64,000 nt of DNA, taken from the NCBI RefSeq assembly GCF_014269185.2, contig NZ_JABWRZ020000004.1:84172-148171 (forward strand), read 5' to 3'. Below are positions 1 through 8,625 of this stretch, one piece after another. Both the position numbers and the translations under genes were made by a program. The stretch's first letter is position 1, and each line of letters opens with the position of its first letter. Under the pieces are notes generated by a model that was not told where the DNA came from, ran no database searches, and saw only the letters and a program-made list of their open reading frames with translations. This stretch comes from Pseudomonas oryzicola. Its GTDB lineage: Bacteria; Pseudomonadota; Gammaproteobacteria; Pseudomonadales; Pseudomonadaceae.

Positions 1-2
1 CG

Positions 3-593
3 CTGGTCGAACGCAGCGCAGGCGGGCGTGGCGGCGGCGGTGCCCGCTTGTCGCTGGAAGGCGAGCGGGTACTGCGCCTGTATCAGAGGCTGCAGGCCCT
101 GCAAGCGCAAATCCTCGAAGCGGCCGAACAATCCAGTGACCTCGACCTGCTTGGGCGCCTGATGCTGCGCACCAGCGCGCGCAACCAGTTGCAGGGGCAG
201 GTCAGCGGGCTTCGCCGCGAGGGACGGCATGATCGCGTCAGTCTGGCCTTGGGCGGCGGGCTGGAGATCGAGGCGCTGATCACGCATGACAGCACTGCGC
301 GGCTGGAACTGACACTGGGGACGATGGTAGTGGCGCTGCTCAAGGCGGGGTGGGTGCGGTTGCTAGCCGAACAGGAAGAGGCCGAAGCCGGCAGCAATTG
401 TTTACGGGCGACGGTGGAAGACGTGCTGACGGAAGTGGAGGGGCCGAGTGAAGTCAGACTGGCGCTGGGCAACGGGCAGACATTGTGTGCGTTTGCCGAG
501 GCCGATTGGTTGGCTGAACATCGGGTGGCGAGTGGCATTACGGTACGGGTGCAGTTTCATCCCTCTTATGTGTTGATCGGAGTTCCCGCGTAG
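3..593 (+). CDS. modE: Molybdate-responsive transcriptional regulator ModE, 3' part (start lies outside the window)
   Basis: The reading frame is already open at the left edge, so the N-terminal winged-helix DNA-binding domain is mostly missing. The first visible residues (LVERSAGGRGGGGARLS) are the typical end of the ModE/LysR-like helix-turn-helix domain, where a Gly-rich wing precedes a long helix. Two TOBE (molybdate-binding) domains follow: the first begins at the SARNQLQG signature, the second at NCLRATVEDV. In this family molybdate binding to the TOBE dimer drives repression of the modABC molybdate transporter. The neighbour srkA is on the same strand 74 bp downstream but has no obvious functional link. 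Family assignment is firm. An internal TTG at 48 could start a shorter product but would cut off the wing and is not credible. Confidence 0.88.
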   Translation: MVERSAGGRGGGGARLSLEGERVLRLYQRLQALQAQILEAAEQSSDLDLLGRLMLRTSARNQLQGQVSGLRREGRHDRVSLALGGGLEIEALITHDSTARLELTLGTMVVALLKAGWVRLLAEQEEAEAGSNCLRATVEDVLTEVEGPSEVRLALGNGQTLCAFAEADWLAEHRVASGITVRVQFHPSYVLIGVPA

Positions 594-667
594 GCTTGCC
601 TGCGGGGAGGCCGGCACAGGTATAACGCGGTACCATGGGGCCCATGCCGCTTTTACCCGGAGCCCCC

Positions 668-1642
668 ATGTCCCACCCCTTCGACACCCTCACCCCCGAC
701 CTGGTCCTGGACGCCGTGGAAAGCCTGGGCTTTCTCAGCGATGCCCGGGTGCTGGCGCTGAACAGCTACGAGAACCGTGTCTACCAGGTGGGTATCGAGG
801 GCGCGCAGCCGCTAGTGGCCAAGTTCTACCGCCCAGGCCGCTGGAGCGATGCGGCTATCCTCGAAGAACACAGCTTCACCGCCGAACTGGCCGACTGCGA
901 AGTGCCGGTGGTTGCGCCACTGCAGCACGGCGGTCGCAGCTTGTTCGAACACCAGGGTTTCCGCTTCGCGCTGTTCCCCCGCCGTGGCGGCCACGCCCCG
1001 GAGCCAGGCAACCTTGACCAGCTCTACCGCCTCGGCCAGCTGCTTGGCCGCCTGCATGCCGTAGGGGCCAGCAAACCGTTCGAGCACCGCGAGGCACTGG
1101 CTGTGGAAAACTTCGGCCACGCTTCGCTGAACACCCTGCTGGAAGACGGCTTTGTGCCCCCTGACCTGGTGCCGGCCTTCGAATCGGTGGCCCGCGACCT
1201 GCTCAAACGCGTGGAAGACATCTACACCCGCACGCCGCACCAGCTCATCCGCCTGCACGGCGACCTGCACCCCGGCAACCTGATGCATCGCGACGAGGTG
1301 TACCACGTGGTCGACCTTGACGACTGCCGCATGGGGCCGGCCGTACAAGACCTGTGGATGATGCTGGCCGGCAGCCGTGAGGAGCGCCTGGGGCAACTCG
1401 CCGAGCTGATCGATGGCTACAACGAGTTCCACGATTTCGACCCGCGCGAACTGGCCTTGATCGAACCGCTGCGCGCCCTGCGCCAACTGCACTACAGCGC
1501 CTGGCTGGCGCGGCGCTGGGACGACCCGGCGTTCCCGCCCAGCTTCCCCTGGTTCGGCCAGCCGCGCTATTGGGGCGACCAGATTCTGGCATTACGTGAA
1601 CAGTTGGCGGCCCTGGATGAACCGGCATTGAAATTGTTCTAG
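668..1642 (+). CDS. srkA: Stress response kinase SrkA (YihE family)
   Basis: The 324-residue product is close to the usual length of SrkA/YihE. This is a cytoplasmic protein kinase of the choline-kinase/APH fold that in Enterobacteria protects stressed cells by phosphorylating proteins and counteracting MazF-linked death. The catalytic loop is visible as HGDLHPGN near residues 197-204, followed by the metal-binding VDLDD about 20 residues later. I chose ATG 668 because the protein then begins MSHPFDTLTPD, as homologs do. An upstream in-frame ATG at 635 adds eleven residues that do not look conserved. In many proteobacteria srkA precedes dsbA, which is not the case here. Family confidence is high; the physiological role is carried over from E. 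coli. Confidence 0.88.
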   Translation: MSHPFDTLTPDLVLDAVESLGFLSDARVLALNSYENRVYQVGIEGAQPLVAKFYRPGRWSDAAILEEHSFTAELADCEVPVVAPLQHGGRSLFEHQGFRFALFPRRGGHAPEPGNLDQLYRLGQLLGRLHAVGASKPFEHREALAVENFGHASLNTLLEDGFVPPDLVPAFESVARDLLKRVEDIYTRTPHQLIRLHGDLHPGNLMHRDEVYHVVDLDDCRMGPAVQDLWMMLAGSREERLGQLAELIDGYNEFHDFDPRELALIEPLRALRQLHYSAWLARRWDDPAFPPSFPWFGQPRYWGDQILALREQLAALDEPALKLF

Positions 1643-1706
1643 AAGCATGCCCGCCTCTGTCTACAATAGGCGTCGCTTTATTTAGCTACCTAAGCAAGGA
1701 TTCTGC

Positions 1707-2594
1707 ATGCACGCCGCAAACCCGCGTCGCGGGTACCTACTGGGCCTGAGCGCCTACATCATCTGGGGGCTGTTTCCCCTGTATTTCAAAGCGATCCAGA
1801 GCGTCCCGGCGGTGGAGATCATCGTCCACCGGGTGCTGTGGTCGGCACTGTTCGGCTCGCTGCTGCTATTGGTGTGGAAACACCCTGGCTGGTGGCGTGA
1901 GCTGCGCGACAACCCGCGCCGGCTGGGCATCCTGGCCCTGAGCGGGGCGCTGATCGCCGGCAACTGGCTGACCTACGTCTGGTCGGTGAACAACGGCCGC
2001 ATGCTCGAGGCCAGCCTGGGCTACTACATCAACCCGCTGATCAATGTGCTGCTGGGCATGCTGATTCTTGGCGAGCGCCTGCGCCGCCTGCAATGGCTGG
2101 CAGTGGCCATGGCCGCCGTGGGCGTGGCCCAGCAAGTGTGGCAAGTGGGCAGCCTGCCGTGGGTGTCGCTGGCGTTGGCACTGAGCTTCGGCTTTTACGG
2201 GTTGATCCGCAAACAGGCGCCGGTAGCGGCGCTGCCGGGCCTGGTGGTGGAAACCTGGATGCTGGTACCCCTGGCCTTTGGCTGGCTGCTGCTGCACCCG
2301 GCAGCAATGAGCGCCCAGGGTGCGTTCTACACCAGCAGCGAAGCGTTGTGGCTGATGGCCGCAGGGCCGGTAACGCTGATACCCCTGGTGTGCTTCAACG
2401 CTGCCGCGCGGCACCTGCCGTATACCACGCTGGGCTTCCTGCAATACCTGGCGCCGACCCTGGTGCTGTTGCAAGCGGTGTTGCTGTTCGATGAGCATCT
2501 GTCGTCGAGCACACTGGTGGCGTTCATGTTCATCTGGGCGGGGCTGGCGGTGTATAGCGTCGATGCGTGGTTGAGTTTGCGCAAGCGTAGCTGA
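1707..2594 (+). CDS. rarD: EamA-family transporter RarD
   Basis: This 295-residue inner-membrane protein has about ten hydrophobic segments arranged as two EamA repeats, as in drug/metabolite transporters. The opening RRGYLLGLSAYIIWGLFPLYFK and the internal motif IIVHRVLWSALFG are typical of the RarD subgroup, named for chloramphenicol sensitivity in E. coli, although the true substrate is unknown. The start ATG is preceded by AAGGA at a suitable distance. The gene ends just before a GC-rich hairpin at 2614-2642. The gene is otherwise ordinary in composition. Confidence 0.88.
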   Translation: MHAANPRRGYLLGLSAYIIWGLFPLYFKAIQSVPAVEIIVHRVLWSALFGSLLLLVWKHPGWWRELRDNPRRLGILALSGALIAGNWLTYVWSVNNGRMLEASLGYYINPLINVLLGMLILGERLRRLQWLAVAMAAVGVAQQVWQVGSLPWVSLALALSFGFYGLIRKQAPVAALPGLVVETWMLVPLAFGWLLLHPAAMSAQGAFYTSSEALWLMAAGPVTLIPLVCFNAAARHLPYTTLGFLQYLAPTLVLLQAVLLFDEHLSSSTLVAFMFIWAGLAVYSVDAWLSLRKRS

Positions 2595-2613
2595 TCAAAA
2601 AATAACCATTATT

Positions 2614-2642
2614 CTGCAGGCCTCGCGGCGCGGGGCCTGCAG
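2614..2642 (+). terminator. Putative terminator hairpin after rarD
   Basis: Nine-base arms CTGCAGGCC and GGCCTGCAG flank an 11-nt GC-rich loop, 20 bp after the rarD stop codon. No T-run follows, so it may be a Rho-independent terminator of weak type or simply a 3'-end stabilising hairpin. Confidence 0.5.
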
Positions 2643-2657
2643 CGACATCTCCCAAGG

Positions 2658-2779
2658 TTATCCACACCCTCGTCCCCGTGCTTTGTGCACAAGCTGCTGA
2701 TTTTTGGGTGTTTTTTGAACAAAGCTCTGCAGGGCCCGAATCTAATGGGCTGGAGAGGTAGACCCCCAGCTTATCCACA
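2658..2779. repeat. DnaA-box element, solitary copy (two TTATCCACA boxes plus TTTTTTGAACAAA)
   Basis: Perfect DnaA-box 9-mers TTATCCACA lie at 2658-2666 and 2771-2779. Between them TTTTTTGAACAAA starts at 2711, exactly 60 bp before the second box. The same motif with the same 60-bp spacing occurs twice near 59.7-59.9 kb. Shared sub-motifs include TTTGTGCACAAG before the T-run, AACAAAGCTCTG after it, and GAAT 27-28 bases downstream of the T-run. The element occupies most of the non-coding gap between the convergent genes rarD and gcvR. Confidence 0.6.
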
Positions 2780-2841
2780 GGGCCTTCCCCGTGATATCGG
2801 GATAACCGCGAGGGCCGCTTTGCAGCCCCGACAATCTCGAA

Positions 2842-3360
2842 TTACTCCTGCGGCCGCAGCTTCAACTCCACCATCAAGTCATCCGCCAGGCTCTCCAGCT
2901 TCTGTTGCAGCTCATCCAGCGACAGCGTCAACGGCAAAGCCAACAAGGCATCGGCATGAAACAGCGGCTCGCTGCTCATCGGCGCCGGGCGCACCTCAGT
3001 GGTGAACCGTTCGAGGTTCACCCCCAGGTCCGCCAGCAAGCGGGTAATGTCACGCACGATCCCAGGCCGGTCGTTACCCACCAGCTCCATGGCAATCGGT
3101 TTCCAGGTGCATGACGGCTCGATCCCGCTCTCGGCGATCAGCACGCGAATGTCATACCGCACCAGCCCCTGCAACGACGCCACCAGCTCGTCGTAGTTTT
3201 CTGCCGGCACCGCCACCCGCAGGATCCCGGCAAACTGCCCGGCCATTCGCGACATGCGGCTTTCCAGCCAGTTGCCGCTGTGGTCGGCAATGCACTGGGC
3301 AATGCGTTCGACCTGCCCGGCCTTGTCCGGGGCAATCACAGTCAGTACAAGATGATCCAC
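2842..3360 (-). CDS. gcvR: Glycine cleavage system regulatory protein GcvR (two ACT domains)
   Basis: The 172-residue product has two ACT domains in tandem. The first runs from about residue 1 to 80 and begins MDHLVLTVIAPDKAGQVERIA. The second runs from about residue 90 to 165, with the ACT signature VGNDRPGIVRDITRLLADLGVNLE. In E. coli GcvR is a cytoplasmic antagonist of GcvA that senses glycine and controls gcvTHP. A glycine-sensing regulator fits an organism that also carries the betaine-to-glycine pathway seen later in this window, but the two loci are 40 kb apart. It is transcribed alone, convergent with rarD. A GC-rich hairpin (GGGCCGCTTTGCAGCCC, near 2813-2829) lies just after its stop and could end transcription. 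Confidence 0.85.
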   Translation of the reverse strand: MDHLVLTVIAPDKAGQVERIAQCIADHSGNWLESRMSRMAGQFAGILRVAVPAENYDELVASLQGLVRYDIRVLIAESGIEPSCTWKPIAMELVGNDRPGIVRDITRLLADLGVNLERFTTEVRPAPMSSEPLFHADALLALPLTLSLDELQQKLESLADDLMVELKLRPQE

Positions 3361-3810
3361 AAGCCGTTCCTCGTGTCAGACCGCGCCGGGCGGCAGGAAA
3401 TCAGGGGATCGACTCAGTATAGGCAAGGCGCGGCAACCTGCCGCAGGGCAATCTGCATAACCAATCGTGTACTGTTTCAAGATTTATCTGGAACAATCTA
3501 CCTGTTTTTTGCGAACATACTCACTCCCAGCGTGACCATACGCGACCAACGGGTCGCATAACGGCGCTTTTAGTCTGATTTTGCCCCGCCTACTGCTTCA
3601 TGTAGTATCCCGTGGCGCGGACTACAAAACGCTGTTTGGATGTCTGCCAAGGCGCCTGTGAAAATACGCACACTGTCTGCCAGCCAGTCTGGCAGGCCGC
3701 ACCCAGCCGCGCTCGGGCTTTCCCCGGGCGCATGCACTGGTGCCGTGTTTAGAGAAGCGCTACAGGCTTAATACAGAAGAGCGAAATAGCTGAGCAGAGT
3801 GAGGCAAGCA
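3361..3810. other. 450-bp divergent intergenic region between gcvR and glcB
   Basis: This must hold the promoters of both genes. Visible structure: a perfect 7-bp inverted repeat CTGCCAG-CCAGT-CTGGCAG at 3677-3695, and a pair of half-sites TGTAGT (3601-3606) and ACTACA (3621-3626) that match the half-sites of the palindromes upstream of aceE. No open frame here has a credible ribosome binding site or a protein-like composition. Confidence 0.5.
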
Positions 3811-5988
3811 ATGACTGGATACGTTCAAGTCGGTGGCCTTCAGGTCGCCAAGGTCCTGTACGACTTCGTGAACAACGAAGCCATCCCCGGGACCGGCATC
3901 GTCGCCGAGCAGTTCTGGGCGGGTGCAGAGAAGATCATCAATGACCTCGCTCCAAAGAACAAAGCCCTGCTCGCCAAGCGCGACGAGCTGCAAGCCAAGA
4001 TCGACGCCTGGCACCAGGCACGCAAAGGCCAGGCCCACGACGCCGCAGCCTACAAAGCATTCCTCCAGGAAATCGGCTACCTGCTGCCACAAGCTGACGA
4101 TTTCCAGGCCTCCACCCAGAACGTGGACGAAGAAATCGCCCATATGGCCGGCCCACAGCTGGTCGTACCGGTGATGAACGCCCGTTTCGCTCTGAACGCT
4201 GCCAATGCCCGCTGGGGCTCGCTGTATGACGCGCTGTACGGCACCGATGCCATCAGCGATGAAGGCGGCGCCGAAAAAGGCCAGGGCTACAACAAGGTGC
4301 GCGGCGACAAGGTGATTGCCTTCGCCCGCGCCTTCCTCGATGAAGCCGCGCCACTGGCGGCTGGCTCGCATGTCGATTCCACCGGCTACCGCATCGAAGG
4401 CGGCAAACTGATCGTTGCCCTCAAGGGCGGCAGCAACAGCGGTCTGCGTGACGACGCCCAACTGATCGGCTTCCACGGCGATGCAGGCGCACCGACTGCC
4501 GTGCTGCTGAAGCACAACGGCCTGCACTTCGAAATCCAGATTGATGCCAGTACCCCGGTCGGCAGCACCGACGCCGCTGGCGTGAAGGACATCCTGATGG
4601 AGTCGGCGCTGACTACCATCATGGACTGCGAAGACTCGGTCGCCGCCGTCGACGCGGATGACAAGGTGGTGGTCTACCGCAACTGGCTGGGCCTGATGAA
4701 AGGCGACCTGGCGGAAAGCGTGAGCAAAGGTGGCAAGACCTTCACCCGCACCATGAACCCGGACCGCGAGTACGCCGCGCCCAACGGTGGCAGCGTGACC
4801 CTGCACGGTCGTTCACTGCTGTTCGTGCGCAACGTTGGCCACCTGATGACCAACCCGGCGATCCTCGACGCCCAGGGCAACGAAATTCCCGAGGGCATCC
4901 AGGACGGCCTGTTCACCAACCTGATCGCCCTGCACAACCTCAACGGCAACACCAGCCGCAAGAACACCCGCACCGGCAGCGTGTACATCGTCAAGCCGAA
5001 GATGCACGGGCCGGAAGAAGTTGCCTTCGCCGCCGAAATCTTCAGCCGCGTCGAAGACTTGCTGGGCATGAAGCGCAACACCGTCAAGGTCGGCATCATG
5101 GACGAGGAACGCCGTACCACGGTCAACCTCAAGTCCTGCATCAAGGCCGCAGCCGAGCGCGTGGTGTTCATCAACACCGGCTTCCTCGACCGCACCGGCG
5201 ACGAAATCCACACCTCGATGGAAGCCGGCGCCGTGGTGCGCAAGGGCGCCATGAAGAACGAGAAGTGGATCGGCGCCTACGAGAACAACAACGTCGACGT
5301 TGGCCTGGCCACCGGCCTGCAAGGCCGTGCCCAGATCGGCAAAGGCATGTGGGCCATGCCTGACCTGATGGCGGCCATGCTCGAGCAGAAGATCGCCCAC
5401 CCGTTGGCCGGTGCCAACACCGCCTGGGTGCCGTCGCCGACCGCCGCCACCTTGCATGCCCTGCATTACCACAAGGTTGACGTACAGGCGCGCCAGCGCG
5501 AACTGGCCTCGCGTACCCCGGCCTCGGTGGACGACATCCTGACCATCCCACTGGCGGCCGACACCAACTGGACGGCCGAAGAGATCCGCAATGAGCTGGA
5601 CAACAATGCCCAGGGCATCCTCGGCTACGTGGTGCGCTGGATCGACCAGGGCGTGGGTTGCTCGAAGGTGCCGGACATCAACAACGTTGGCCTGATGGAA
5701 GACCGCGCCACCCTGCGCATCTCGGCCCAGCTGCTGGCCAACTGGCTGCGCCACGGCGTGGTCAGCCAGGCGCAGGTGCTGGAAAGCCTCAAGCGCATGG
5801 CCGTGGTGGTCGACCAACAGAACGCAGGCGACGCCTTGTACCGCCCGATGGCTCCGAACTTCGATGACAACATCGCATTCCAGGCAGCAGTAGAGCTGGT
5901 GCTGGAAGGTGGCAAGCAGCCGAACGGTTACACCGAGCCGGTACTGCACCGCCGTCGCCGCGAGTTCAAGGCGCGTAATGGGTTGTAG
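3811..5988 (+). CDS. glcB: Malate synthase G
   Basis: This 725-residue enzyme condenses glyoxylate with acetyl-CoA to malate, the second step of the glyoxylate shunt and of glycolate use. Length and sequence match the monomeric G isoform (about 720-730 residues), not the shorter A isoform. Typical stretches are [23 protein letters not shown] at the N-terminus, the [12 protein letters not shown] loop in the central TIM barrel, and [10 protein letters not shown] chose ATG 3811 because it has GTGAGGC upstream at good spacing and gives the conserved [13 protein letters not shown] start; the in-frame GTG at 3799 lacks support. The gene stands alone and ends before a strong hairpin at 6005-6023. 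Confidence 0.95.
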   Translation: MTGYVQVGGLQVAKVLYDFVNNEAIPGTGIVAEQFWAGAEKIINDLAPKNKALLAKRDELQAKIDAWHQARKGQAHDAAAYKAFLQEIGYLLPQADDFQASTQNVDEEIAHMAGPQLVVPVMNARFALNAANARWGSLYDALYGTDAISDEGGAEKGQGYNKVRGDKVIAFARAFLDEAAPLAAGSHVDSTGYRIEGGKLIVALKGGSNSGLRDDAQLIGFHGDAGAPTAVLLKHNGLHFEIQIDASTPVGSTDAAGVKDILMESALTTIMDCEDSVAAVDADDKVVVYRNWLGLMKGDLAESVSKGGKTFTRTMNPDREYAAPNGGSVTLHGRSLLFVRNVGHLMTNPAILDAQGNEIPEGIQDGLFTNLIALHNLNGNTSRKNTRTGSVYIVKPKMHGPEEVAFAAEIFSRVEDLLGMKRNTVKVGIMDEERRTTVNLKSCIKAAAERVVFINTGFLDRTGDEIHTSMEAGAVVRKGAMKNEKWIGAYENNNVDVGLATGLQGRAQIGKGMWAMPDLMAAMLEQKIAHPLAGANTAWVPSPTAATLHALHYHKVDVQARQRELASRTPASVDDILTIPLAADTNWTAEEIRNELDNNAQGILGYVVRWIDQGVGCSKVPDINNVGLMEDRATLRISAQLLANWLRHGVVSQAQVLESLKRMAVVVDQQNAGDALYRPMAPNFDDNIAFQAAVELVLEGGKQPNGYTEPVLHRRRREFKARNGL

Positions 5989-6004
5989 GTAGCATCCGCC
6001 AACG

Positions 6005-6023
6005 GGGGCCGCTTTGCGGCCCC
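6005..6023. terminator. Bidirectional hairpin between glcB and the receiver-domain gene
   Basis: A perfect 8-bp stem with a TTT loop, GGGGCCGCTTTGCGGCCCC, lies between two convergent genes. The identical 19-mer recurs at 13596-13614 and a one-base variant at 56662-56680, always after a stop codon, which supports a transcription-end function despite weak T-tracts. Confidence 0.7.
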
Positions 6024-6032
6024 TAACCTGCC

Positions 6033-6482
6033 TTACTGGATCTGCAACTCTTTCCTCACCAGCTCCAGCAGCTTGTTCAGGTCCACCGGCTTCAACAGGA
6101 AATCCACCACCCCCAGGTGCATCACGTCCACCGCCTCTGCGACATCGGTGTCACCCGAAACCACAATGATCGACAACGCCGCCCGCTCCGATTCGCGAAC
6201 CTGCCGGATCAGCGTCAGGCCGTCCTCGGGCTGCATACGCAAATCGGTGATCATCAAGCCTATCCGCGGCTGGTAATGCAGGTACAGCCTGGCTTCTTCG
6301 GCGCCGTCCGCCCCTACGCAGTCGATACCTCGGCTTTTCAGGTAATAGATCAGCGCATCGCGGTTCGCCGCATTGTCATCCACCACCAGCACCAGTGGCC
6401 TGGAGGCCGCCGGCGCATTGGCCAGGGCCAGAGCCTCGCGCTCTGCATCGCTCAGGATGTCGTGTGGCTCAACCATGGTCAT
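6033..6482 (-). CDS. Stand-alone response-regulator receiver protein
   Basis: The 149-residue product has a 33-residue N-terminal leader followed by a single CheY-like receiver domain and nothing else. Hallmarks are the acidic pocket VVDDN, the phospho-acceptor Asp in LMITDLRMQ, the switch Ser in VVSGD and the Lys in LLKPVDL. No DNA-binding or enzymatic output domain is present, so it probably works by protein contact or phosphorelay. No histidine kinase gene lies nearby. I chose the internal ATG at 6482 (MTMVEPHDIL); a further upstream ATG at 6518 would add a basic, non-conserved leader. ATG 6476 is also possible. It is divergent from the CNMP-CBS-DUF294 gene. Confidence 0.8.
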   Translation of the reverse strand: MTMVEPHDILSDAEREALALANAPAASRPLVLVVDDNAANRDALIYYLKSRGIDCVGADGAEEARLYLHYQPRIGLMITDLRMQPEDGLTLIRQVRESERAALSIIVVSGDTDVAEAVDVMHLGVVDFLLKPVDLNKLLELVRKELQIQ

Positions 6483-6642
6483 CTCGTCAAAAAAACTCCG
6501 CTTCAGCATTAGGACCACAGAACTTGCGTAACCCGGTTCGCCTTTCGTCGGGTCTTTGACGGGCCGCTCATAGACTTACGTCCAATGGGCACCACACCGC
6601 CGCAAGCCGACCATGGAGGCAGAGAACAACATGGCCGGCACC

Positions 6643-6662
6643 TATATATAGATATATATAGA
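6643..6662. repeat. AT dinucleotide-type direct repeat upstream of the DUF294 gene
   Basis: Two copies of TATATATAGA lie in tandem in an otherwise GC-rich region, 25 bp before the start codon at 6688. They may form part of the promoter or an easily melted tract between the divergent genes. Confidence 0.5.
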
Positions 6663-6687
6663 TCGGCATAGCGATACGGTCAGTTTC

Positions 6688-8625
6688 ATGAGCAAAAAGG
6701 ACGCCTACAGCCAGGCGGGCAGGACAGCAGTGCTGCAGAATATCCAGGGCACCCTGCAGTTCCTGCAGCGCTTTCCGCCGTTCAACCAGATGGAGCACAG
6801 CCACCTGGCCTATCTGGTCGAGCAGTGCCAGCTGCGCTTCTATGCCAGCGGCGAAAGCATCGTCAAACCGGCCGACGGACCGGTGGAGCACTTCTACATC
6901 GTCAAGCAGGGCCGCGTGGTCGGCGAGCGCCAGCACCTGGTAAAGCCCGGCGTCGAGACCACGTTCGAGATCACCAGCGGCGAATGCTTCCCGCTGGCGG
7001 CCCTGCTCGGCGAACGGGCGACCCGTACCGAGCACCTGGCTGGTGAGGACACCTTCTGCCTGCAACTGAACAAGGCCGCGTTCATCCGCGTGTTCTCGAT
7101 GTCCGAAGTGTTTCGCGATTTTGCCCTGCGCGGCGTCAGCAGCCTGCTCGACCAGGTCAACCAGCAAGTACGCCAGCGCGCAGTGGAAACCCTCGGCACC
7201 CAGTATTCACTGAACACCCCCTTGGGGGAGCTGGCCATGCGCCACCCGGTGGTGTGCAGCGCCGACACCCCGCTGCGCGATGCCGTGCGGCTGATGCACG
7301 AGCAGCAGGTCGGCAGCATCGTGGTGGTCGATGCGCAGCGCTATCCCACCGGCATCTTCACCCTGCGCGACCTGCGCCAGGTAGTCGCCGCCGCCGATGC
7401 CGAGCTGGGCGCGCCGATCGAACGACACATGACCGCCCGGCCGTTCTACCTCAGCCCCCAGGCCAGCGCCTTCGACGCAGCCATGGCCATGACCGAGCGG
7501 CACATTGCCCATGTATGCCTGGTGGAAAACCACCGCCTGTGCGGGGTGGTTTCGGAGCGTGACCTGTTTTCCCTGCAACGGGTCGACCTGGTCCACCTGG
7601 CGCGTACCATCCGCCATGCCCCACGGCTGGAGAACCTGGTCTCGCTGCGCGGCGAAATCAGCCAGCTGGTCGAGCGCATGCTGGCCCACGGCGCGTCATC
7701 CACGCAGATTACCCAGATCATCACCCTGCTCAACGACCACACCGTGTGCCGGGTAATCGAGCTGGCGCTGGCCGAGCGCGGCGACCCCGGCGTGCCGTTC
7801 AGCTGGTTGTGCTTCGGCAGCGAAGGGCGCCGCGAGCAGACCCTGCACACCGACCAGGACAACGGTATCCTCTTCGAAGCTGCCGACAGCGCCGAAGCCG
7901 ACGCCATCCGCACCCGCCTGCTGCCGTTGGCGCAGTACATCAATCAGTGCCTGGCCCAATGCGGCTTCACCCTGTGCAAGGGCAACGTCATGGCCGGTAA
8001 CCCCGAGCTATGCCTGTCACGCAGCGAATGGGCACGGCGCTTTGCCGGTTTCGTCCGCGAAGCCAGCCCGGAAAACCTGCTGGGCTCAAGCATCTACTTC
8101 GACCTGCGTGTAGTGTGGGGCGACGAGCAGGGTTGCGAGCAACTGCGCCAGGGCCTGCTCGAGCAAGTGGCCGACAACCGCCTGTTCCAGCGCATGATGG
8201 CTGACAACGCCCTGCGCCAGCGCCCACCGGTTGGCCGCCTGCGCGAGTTCGTGCTGACCCGCCAGGGCAACGACAAGGCCGCCACCCTCGACCTCAAGGT
8301 CCAGGGCCTGACGCCCTTCGTCGATGGTGCCCGGCTACTGGCCCTGGCCAACGGCATTGCTGCCTGCAATACCCTGGAGCGCCTGCGCCAGCTGGTGGCC
8401 AAGGGCATCATCGAGGCGCAGGACGGCGCGGCGTATGAGGAGGCCTACCACTTCATCCAGCAAACCCGCATGCAGCAGCACCAGCGCCAGACCCGCGATA
8501 ACCTGCCCTACTCCAACCGGCTCGACCCGGACAGCCTCAACCACCTGGACCGGCGCATCCTGCGCGAATCCCTGCGCCAGGCCCAGCGCCTGCAAAGCAG
8601 CCTGGCCCTGCGGTACCAGTTATGA
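6688..8625 (+). CDS. Cyclic-nucleotide-binding/CBS-pair/DUF294 putative nucleotidyltransferase
   Basis: The 645-residue protein has a CNMP-type beta-roll domain (about residues 20-140), a CBS pair (about 165-290), a nucleotidyltransferase-like DUF294 domain carrying GSEGRREQTLHTDQDN (near residue 375), and a C-terminal DUF294_C helical domain. It is probably a cytoplasmic nucleotide-responsive signalling enzyme. The CBS pair usually binds adenosine nucleotides and the GlnD-like DUF294 domain suggests nucleotidyl transfer, but no substrate is known. The start ATG gives the family-typical MSKKDAYSQAG N-terminus yet has no recognisable ribosome binding site. The stop overlaps the next gene by four bases (ATGA), implying co-translation with the exonuclease. 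Confidence 0.85.
   Translation: MSKKDAYSQAGRTAVLQNIQGTLQFLQRFPPFNQMEHSHLAYLVEQCQLRFYASGESIVKPADGPVEHFYIVKQGRVVGERQHLVKPGVETTFEITSGECFPLAALLGERATRTEHLAGEDTFCLQLNKAAFIRVFSMSEVFRDFALRGVSSLLDQVNQQVRQRAVETLGTQYSLNTPLGELAMRHPVVCSADTPLRDAVRLMHEQQVGSIVVVDAQRYPTGIFTLRDLRQVVAAADAELGAPIERHMTARPFYLSPQASAFDAAMAMTERHIAHVCLVENHRLCGVVSERDLFSLQRVDLVHLARTIRHAPRLENLVSLRGEISQLVERMLAHGASSTQITQIITLLNDHTVCRVIELALAERGDPGVPFSWLCFGSEGRREQTLHTDQDNGILFEAADSAEADAIRTRLLPLAQYINQCLAQCGFTLCKGNVMAGNPELCLSRSEWARRFAGFVREASPENLLGSSIYFDLRVVWGDEQGCEQLRQGLLEQVADNRLFQRMMADNALRQRPPVGRLREFVLTRQGNDKAATLDLKVQGLTPFVDGARLLALANGIAACNTLERLRQLVAKGIIEAQDGAAYEEAYHFIQQTRMQQHQRQTRDNLPYSNRLDPDSLNHLDRRILRESLRQAQRLQSSLALRYQL

Noticed and set aside
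2685..3561. Small plus-strand frames over and around gcvR
   Set aside because: They overlap the DnaA-box element or lie antisense to gcvR and have Arg/Ser-rich nonsense composition.
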